A stretch of DNA of 64,000 nucleotides from positions 5,830,075 to 5,894,074 of the forward strand of contig CM069446.1 of NCBI GenBank assembly GCA_035610835.1, read 5' to 3'. The stretch comes from Ophiura sarsii (lineage: Eukaryota; Echinodermata; Ophiuroidea; Amphilepidida; Ophiuridae). Under the pieces are notes generated by a model. That model saw only the letters and a list, made by a program, of their open reading frames with translations. It did not search any database and was not told the origin of the DNA. Below, one piece after another: positions 57,412 to 64,000 of this stretch. The position numbers were made by a program, and so were the translations under genes. How positions within the stretch are numbered: the first letter of the stretch is position 1; each line of letters opens with the position of its first letter.

Positions 57412-57713
57412 TTAACTCTAACCCTATCCCCCATTTTGTAAAAAATAATTATGCAGCGCGAAAGCGACCCAAAATATCGCCATATCAACCCCAACCCCCC
57501 CCCCCCCCCCCCCCACACCGAATTTGAACCACGGATCTCCGGCACACAGGGCAAGGGATTCTCCACTACACCAAGAGTGTCAAGGCTACTTGGCACAGTA
57601 TACTGCGCCAAGTATATAGGCTAGGTCCATCATTTCATAAAAAACTTCCACGCCGGGTTATAGAAACAGGCTGGGTCATGGTATTTTGTGGTATTTGGTA
57701 GGGTTAGGGTTAT
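57412..57713. mobile_element. TTAACCCTAAC-type element carrying a tRNA-like unit
   Basis: Left TTAACTCTAACCCTA, right TAGGGTTAGGGTTA(T). The right half aligns with the 10-kb copy. The tRNA-like unit is at 57513-57580. Confidence 0.65.
57513..57580 (-). ncRNA. tRNA-like pol III unit (Gly/Glu-style box A)
   Basis: Minus strand: TGGTGTAGTGGAG fits box A and GGTTCAAATTC fits box B, about 40 bases apart. A T run (TTTTTT) follows beyond the G-rich tract. Stem pairing is poor, so it is not a functional tRNA. Confidence 0.5.
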
Positions 57714-58170
57714 AGCACATGAGCAAATTGCAAAATACACTACATAATTCATGAATACCCTCCAACGCTCTATATTATAATACATATTCCATTAATCAAA
57801 CGTACAGTGTGAAGGGTATTATATGATTATTCCAAATACACTATGTATTATCATAATTGTAAGGAAAATAAGATGAAACACTTTATAGAAACTTAAGAAT
57901 GACGATGACCTAGGAGTTGCAAAATCAATATTCTTTATCCTCTTATATTTTGAAAAAGAGTAGTGTTATAGTTGTTAGCTGACCTATTCACCTTCTTATT
58001 AATGTGCATCTTCCAAGTCGGCAAGATCAAAAGTCAATTTCTTGTCTGCAGTATATACGGTACAAGTGGATATTGTTGGTGAATTATAATAGTGTTAATT
58101 TCTTCATGTAAGCTTTCATGAAACTAGTCTAGAGCAAAAACTTCATTCAAGGATTATAAGCTTATTGTGT

Positions 58171-58403
58171 GAAAAAGTGTACTTTAGATCCCCAGATATA
58201 ATTGGTACAATTTTATTGTTCTAGTTTCGTCAGGTACTGGAACAAACACCAAATTGTGTTCCAATATGGAGCGATACTAGAACGATTATATGTTCCAGTA
58301 TCGGACGATAGTGGAACACTGACTTTGTACTAGTATTGAACGATACTAGGTGTTCCAGTATCGGACGATTCTAGTACAGTCCAGGATCTGGAGAACTTTT
58401 TTC
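58171..58403. mobile_element. Palindrome-array element, copy 5
   Basis: GAAAAAGTGTACTTTAGATC at the left, then CCAGTATCGGACGATAG, GTATTGAACGATAC and CCAGTATCGGACGATTC. The right end is degraded (CCAGGATCTGGAGAAC). Confidence 0.75.
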
Positions 58404-58984
58404 TTAATGTGTGATCACTCAAGGAAGTCTTTACCCTAGGCTAACTGTGACGGTAACACCATAATAATTACACACATTTGGCATTGCATGGAATATTTTA
58501 AAGCAGTCAACACTAACCACTTTTATACTCAAAGATTATGATGAATGACTACATCTTGCACCTATTTCTGTACTTCAGACTAGATCAAGTATTGCAACAT
58601 AAGCATAAGGCGGCAACAACAAATCCCAACGCTGTTCTATGTGCCAATGGACCTCTCAGGTAGGGGTGTTCAACCAGGCGTTTTGTGTGCGTGTCTTTTT
58701 TAAGTGGGGTCACAATTTTCGTGAAAGTGTTGGTGAATTTGCAACAATTTTTGAAAACTTCCAAAAAAAATCAAACAAATTCAACATTTAACAAAAAGTT
58801 CCATAATTTATTTATTTTTAATTCTCAACAAATTAAAATGGTTTAGTCGGGCCCATAGAACAGTGCTTTGTTGCCTAACAGATATCGGCGAATCCTTCTT
58901 GTTTAACACAATAATTGCATGTAAAACATAATTCACATTTGTTGACACATCCAAGAAGCCTGAGATCTTGATGTGTCAGTACAG

Positions 58985-59336
58985 TTAAAGGTAGATGTTC
59001 CGATTTTCAACTTGAAGTTTTCTATTCGACATGAAAGGTCATCCTCAAAAAAGTCATATTCCTAAGTTTGAGTTGCGTAACTCTAATGGATCTTATTTTA
59101 GACGCACATGATGCCGTGAAATATGCCCATTGAGTTGTACACAAACTAATTGGTTGTTAACCACTTTTCGCGGTAATTCGATGTTATTTCACCGATTTCT
59201 TCGTAATCGTACTGATTTGGACCGTCAAATTTCAGTATGTTAATCAGAAAAATATGATCTTTCATATGATATGAAAATCTCAATATGTTTGAGAAAAATC
59301 TGTGTTATGAAAATGTGATCGGGTCATCTACCTTTT
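58985..59336. mobile_element. TTAA MITE, AAAGGTAGATG family
   Basis: TTAA at 58985-58988, then AGGTAGATGTTCCGAT; the right end is CGGGTCATCTACCTTTTA with the TTAA degraded. Interior CATTGAGTTGTACACAAACT as in the 44- and 46-kb copies. Confidence 0.8.
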
Positions 59337-60012
59337 ATGTAAATGTACAATCTTTATACAAGAACTTGATATTTTCATACCATTGACGATGCAATGTTCA
59401 CAAAGTTCATCAGTGTTCGATTACATGTGTACTTTGTAAATATACAATGATCAATACACACGGCTCAAATGAGTAACTCAACAAAGGAGTTGACTAGCAG
59501 GTGGTTCCAGCAGTGGGCTGTATCATCAATTAGTAAGTAGGACATTATTATACATAAATGATACAGGGAACCATCGTGTGAAACTAAAGACCAAATAGAT
59601 TGTGGGATATGTAACATGTTCCTAAAAATATAGGAATAAATTCATATTTGGCAAACAAGTCCTGTAAACAGCCTCAATTATACACCAAATTGTAATGCGA
59701 CTCAATTGATTATATCCATGTTATGACAAATTCACTGATCTTGAGCATGTTGTGTGTCAATGGAAAGAATACACATGGAAGTAAAAGCCACCATAATATC
59801 AACACATTCTACATGTATGCTGCGTTGTGTATCCAGGTTGGGTGTCCTCGTTTGGATAGTACCTTTTCATGGTCCTCGTTCACCAGTGAAAGCATGCAGT
59901 GGTGTAGTGGGGTGTGTGTGTGCAGAGCTTGAAAGGGAGGCCGCACGCTCAACCAAGCAGTGCATAAACGATGCAGCAGTCCGCAACAATGCTATCAGTA
60001 CGCTAACATTGT

Positions 60013-60297
60013 TTAACCCTAACTCCCACGGCTATGTTTTTGCGTGTATCGGGGGGAGGGGGAAAAGTACCATTTTTTTAAGCCGAAAAATCACCGAGCA
60101 CCCCCCGGGATTCGATCCCGGGACCATTCGCACCCAAGTCTGTGCCCCTATCAACTGAGCTAACTCCCCAGCGCATATGCGGCCACAAATTTCGTGGCCA
60201 CATATGCCTGCGATAGGTGACGTAATCGAGCCAATGCAGCAGCACGCGCTTGTTTTATTTTGGATGATTTTGTATGGTCTAGTGGGGTTAGGGTTAA
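60013..60297. mobile_element. TTAACCCTAAC element carrying a tRNA-like unit
   Basis: TTAACCCTAACTCCCAC at the left and GTGGGGTTAGGGTTAA at the right, a TIR of about 16 bases including TTAA. A palindrome CATATGCGGCCAC...GTGGCCACATATG is next to the tRNA-like unit. Confidence 0.75.
60101..60170 (-). ncRNA. tRNA-like pol III unit (Pro-like anticodon loop)
   Basis: Minus strand: TTAGCTCAGTTGATAG fits box A. CCGGGATCGAATCCCGG forms a perfect T arm with box B. The anticodon-like loop is CTTGGGT. TTTTT follows within 10-15 bases. The acceptor arm does not pair. Confidence 0.6.
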
Positions 60298-60647
60298 AGG
60301 ATGGTAGTTTTGACTTTAATCAGAAACACGTAAGAATGCCCAAATATGGGTGTATCCCTGGTGTAAGAGATTGGAGACTTAGTCTAGTATAATGACTCTA
60401 CTATGGAACAAAACTGCATAATCTTTTAACACAGATTTTGTGCTAGACTATTTCTGCACAGTTTTACACAAAGGATAACCCCAAAAAGGATGTTCAAAGG
60501 TTTTATTAAATAGAGCAACATACTATTTTTCAAGTAGCAAAGTTGGATTGCATTTCTTGCACAGTCATATCTCATATCATTTATCCTGAAATCTAGTCTG
60601 TTTTGCTTCCCCAAAACAGTGATATCACTGCTATATATAGAGAATCA

Positions 60648-60800
60648 CACCCAGACGACGGTGGCCACACGAAATCTAAATTTGGAATTTGTATTGGAAT
60701 AACACATAATCGCAAATGTTAATCTTATCATTTCGAAAAAAAATAACAAGATTTTTTATTCCAATCCAAAACCGTTAGAGTTGGCTAATCAACTCCATTG
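60648..60800 (+). repeat. Dispersed repeat, copy 2
   Basis: Matches 43490-43660 (CCAGACGACGGTGGCCACAC, CCAAAACCGTTAGAGTTGGC). Confidence 0.8.
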
Positions 60801-60947
60801 TTAATGCTATTTTTAAAGTTATTTTCATCATTAACCGGGATGACTGTTAAAAATATTTCAAAATGGTGCACTCCCGTTGCCATATTGGGTCATCCGAGAC
60901 GTGTGGCCCCCATCGTCTGATCACACCTATAATACTCTTGTGCCCCA

Positions 60948-61194
60948 CTATAGTTTAATCAGTTTCAAATTGGCAAGAAATATTCAGTTTCTTTCTCTCT
61001 ACAGGCAAAAGAGCATAATCCAAGCGTACACACATGATTACAGCCACATGATTATGGCCACACATGGTTTCGGCTGCACACATGTATCACGCATATGAAG
61101 CACAGTGCACTTGTTGCCTTCATGTGTGCCAGCGTCCTACTATCATTCACTGCTGTAATGAGGCGTTGCCAATTTTGAACTGATTAAACTATAG
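60948..61194. mobile_element. MITE with ACTATAGTTTAATCAGTT ends, copy 1
   Basis: Left CTATAGTTTAATCAGTTTCA, right its inverse. The interior is built on CACATG(A/T)TTA and GCACAGTGC-type palindromes. A relative is at 63096-63333. Confidence 0.85.
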
Positions 61195-61348
61195 TTGGAA
61201 AGAAGTAACACCAGCGCTTACTTTAATCATAGGCACCGCTTGTCTGCATCAATTCTTCTCAGCTCATGCTGGGGCAAAACAGCATCAAATTGAATTTACG
61301 CATGTAATACTATGATGCGATCACTAGAATGTGCTGACATCACCTCTT

Positions 61349-61412
61349 AACCTCCTCATTTCATAATCCCAACCTCCTCATTTTATAATCCCAACCTCCT
61401 CATTTTACAAAT
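61349..61412 (+). repeat. Three copies of a 22-bp repeat
   Basis: AACCTCCTCATTTTATAATC plus CC, three times in a row. Confidence 0.9.
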
Positions 61413-61505
61413 CAGTTCTAATCAAACAATCTGGCTTCACTGAGATAACAAAACAATAACACACACATTACACTATTGCAGTTTCTGTATCTTAGTTCTC
61501 TATAC

Positions 61506-61651
61506 AGTCCTTGCAAAAAGTAGCTTACCAGGTAATAAATATGCTCATAAATCCAAAACTATAGCTCTTACGTACGAACATTCAATTATAAATGTATTTT
61601 TAAGAGTAATGAGCGTATTCATTACCTGGTAAGTTACTTTTGGAGGACTGT
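61506..61651. mobile_element. Short fold-back MITE
   Basis: ACAGTCCTTGCAAAAAGTAG and TTACCAGGTAATAAATATGC recur inverted at 61605-61651. Confidence 0.82.
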
Positions 61652-61665
61652 TACGGCAAAAGGAT

Positions 61666-61875
61666 GTATCTTATATGTACTTTCCTAATGATATACTTCC
61701 TTTTAACATGGATTGTGTTAAATTAGTTCAATAATCCTCTCTTAAGAAAAGGTTGCAACTTGTAAAGACAATACAAGTAATATACTGCTTTTTACCACTA
61801 CATGATTTATGGAGAAAAAAGCTAGTCAAAGATCATGTTAAAAGGAAGTATACTGTTAGGAAACTACATATAAGA
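61666..61875. mobile_element. Second fold-back MITE, adjacent
   Basis: TCTTATATGTACTTTCCTAA and ATACTTCCTTTTAACATG at the left are inverted at 61833-61875. The interior is about 120 bases. Confidence 0.8.
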
Positions 61876-62469
61876 GTAGGGACTGTGTTATAGACCAACG
61901 AGACTTGTTGCTATATAAGACTTGTTGCTAGTTATGAGTTTTTACTAGCATTGTGACTTAATTCAATTAGGTCATGTTTTCATAGGAGTTTGTAACCATG
62001 TACACAAGTTGAATCACCCTCATACATCAAGTCATGCAAATGTATGCCAGGTCATGCATACATATGCAGTTTGTGCATAAGAGACCAAAATAGATATTTT
62101 AATTTTATGCTCATAATTGCACTTAATCATCTCAAGTTTCTTGCGTGTACCAAAAAAAAAAAAAATGAATTTGATTTCATGTGTTTTTAACAGTAGTTCT
62201 TACAAATTAAGTTCATTAAACCTTTTAATCATAGAGTCAAGTTTCATCGATCCTTTCCAACTCTAGAAAAGCATTGGTCCAATTCAAATTCATTTTGTTA
62301 AAAACTCACAAATGATATTTAGATTTAGAGAGTGCTTCATTGTTACATTGAATAGATGCAATATCTTCTTCCATGCATGGCTGGTAATAAAACAGGGAAT
62401 GATGGAAGAATAAGAGGTGTCTATAGTATTATCACAAGTATATAACATAATCCTGACATCTCAAGTGTA

Positions 62470-62681
62470 TACTGTAAAAGCTGAAATATTCGCGGTGGTT
62501 TTATTTTCGCGCTTTTCGCGCAAAATCTTTTTCCGCGAAAATTATAACACGCGAAAATATTGTTTTCAACATTCATGCAGTGCATCCAGAAGGTCGCCCG
62601 CGAAAAAAACAATTCGCGAAATGTTTATAATATCAAAATCCGCGAAAATATCTGTACGCGAAAATATTGGCTTTTACAGTA
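62470..62681. mobile_element. MITE with TACTGTAAAAGC ends and CGCGAAAA repeats
   Basis: TACTGTAAAAGC and its inverse. Inside, more than ten CGCGAAAA/TTTTCGCG motifs are arranged on both sides of a short centre near 62575. CpG-rich, unlike its surroundings. Confidence 0.88.
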
Positions 62682-63095
62682 TTACAACTAAACACACTTA
62701 TATTACAATCGTAATGATTTGTATGTAAAGGGACAAAAAACACACATTATTTGTCGTATAAAATATCGGGTCAACATCGAGCTTTGGACTCACTATTACA
62801 ACGTATCAAAATGCTCTTTGAATTATATGTGCACTTTTGACAACTCTTTCATTTTACATGCGATCCCGTTTAGACCGTTTAGATCATAACTGACCCCTAG
62901 CTGACCTTTGGTATAATACAAGATCCTTCTTGATCTTTGATATAGCATATAAACCCTTATTGATATAATTGATATAAGCTATCAATGTGATTCACTAATT
63001 TGTAATAGAATGGTCACCACAATTAGTGTAGTGTAAATCAATGATATGATCTATGAAAACATGAACGATTTAATCCTTTGATGACCAAACAAGTC

Positions 63096-63333
63096 CTACT
63101 ATACTTTAATCAGTTCCAAATTGACGAAAAGCATTCGGTTTTAATCTCTCTATGCTCAAAAAGTAATCCAAGCGTACTCATGAGATTATGTCCAGACGGA
63201 CACATCTTTTTTCTGCACGCACATGTTACGCGTGCACAGTGCGCTTGATGCCTTCTATGCGTGCCCGTGTCCTTCTGTATCCATTCGCTGCTGTAAGGAG
63301 GCTTCACCAATTTGTAACTGATCAAACTATAGC
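63096..63333. mobile_element. MITE with ACTATAGTTTAATCAGTT ends, copy 2
   Basis: CTATACTTTAATCAGTTCCA at the left and the inverse of CTATAGTTTGATCAGTTACA at the right. Interior GTTACGCGTGCACAGTGCGC matches copy 1 with changes. Confidence 0.82.
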
Positions 63334-64000
63334 ATTACAGCTACGCCTGAGTATGGCTCGTCTACCTTCACTGTGAGTCCATCATACACAGCCAATGGCA
63401 GTGTTTTGAATAGCATGCGGTCATCTACAAGTATAGAACTCCCTCATAGAGGGCAGTATTTATACAGGATCTATTAGACCACAGTATTCATACATTATTA
63501 GACAACAGTATTGGGATATCATCTTTTTTAAATATCTCTGTTCAAAAGAAATATCCACACTTACTATCCCAAAAGTAATCAATGCTATAGGTTGCCCCGG
63601 TCATCCGGGTACTTCTTACTGTTTGCCGTTGACAACAAACCAGACGTTTTTACATAGCCTATCAGTTTTACGCTTGACCATACAGTAGATCACCCCAGCA
63701 ATATCATCACGCTGTGTAAGAGGCATTTATTTACCTCTTTTAGTTTGTGGTCAACGGCATATAAGACAAATTCACCCCCTTTCACAAGGAGAAATTGTCC
63801 TTCAGTAGACATACTATTCATACAGGTGTACGGTTTCCCTGCATCAGTATCTGCATCACTCTGTTTGCAAAAAAGCCCTAAACATTGGGTATGATTTGTG
63901 TTGGAAAATCCTAAACATGGTTAAAAATCACACAAAAAAAACCAGTCAAATCAGCCATATTTGAAGTAAAAACACCCCTAATCAGGATTTCACAATTAAG
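63334..64000. other. End of window, nothing recognised
   Basis: No coding frame, RNA gene or repeat that I can support. Confidence 0.4.

Noticed and set aside
59754..60158. 134-codon frame
   Set aside because: It runs through the TTAACCCTAAC element and the tRNA-like unit; no motif or splice partner.

Overview
The window is animal nuclear DNA: AT-rich, intron-rich and dominated by small non-autonomous transposons. It looks like a marine invertebrate deuterostome, perhaps an echinoderm. That guess rests on the style of the transporter genes and on repeat types such as GGGTCAAAGGTCA tracts, poly-C runs and CAGTGGCGTAAC ends. The species cannot be proved from the sequence.

Two complete protein-coding genes can be assembled, both on the minus strand and in tandem. 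Gene A (31102 down to 3227, 575 codons) and gene B (48730 down to 36159, 577 codons) are paralogous SLC22 organic cation transporter-like members of the major facilitator superfamily. Each has ten coding exons, identical intron phases and GT-AG splice sites throughout. Nine of the ten exon lengths are the same (414, 104, 155, 169, 142, 83 or 89, 212, 109, 210 and 130 bases). Exon 1 and the adjoining part of intron 1 are far more alike between the genes than the rest, which suggests gene conversion or a later partial duplication.

The rest is mobile-element and repeat sequence. At least five unrelated short families sit at TTAA sites (piggyBac-type). Others have TA duplications (Tc1/mariner-type) or exact 8-bp duplications (hAT-type, at 4277-4680 and 32307-32668). 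Several are almost perfect palindromes. The least ordinary family has TIRs of GAAAAAGTGTACTTTAGGTC type around an array of short palindromes (CCAGTATCG-NN-CGATACTGG); it occurs five times, at 25.4, 26.6-27.5, 35.0-36.1, 46.3 and 58.2 kb. Three TTAACCCTAAC-ended elements each carry a different tRNA-like pol III unit (10.2, 57.5 and 60.1 kb). Two broken LINE reverse-transcriptase ends lie at 16.0 and 47.9 kb.

Layout: 0-3.2 kb repeats downstream of gene A; 3.2-31.1 kb gene A, with introns full of MITEs and nested insertions; 31.1-36.2 kb intergenic; 36.2-48.7 kb gene B, including a 40-bp minisatellite in its last intron; 48.7-64 kb repeats with no recognisable host gene. No rRNA, CRISPR array, bacterial-type operon or viral gene was seen.
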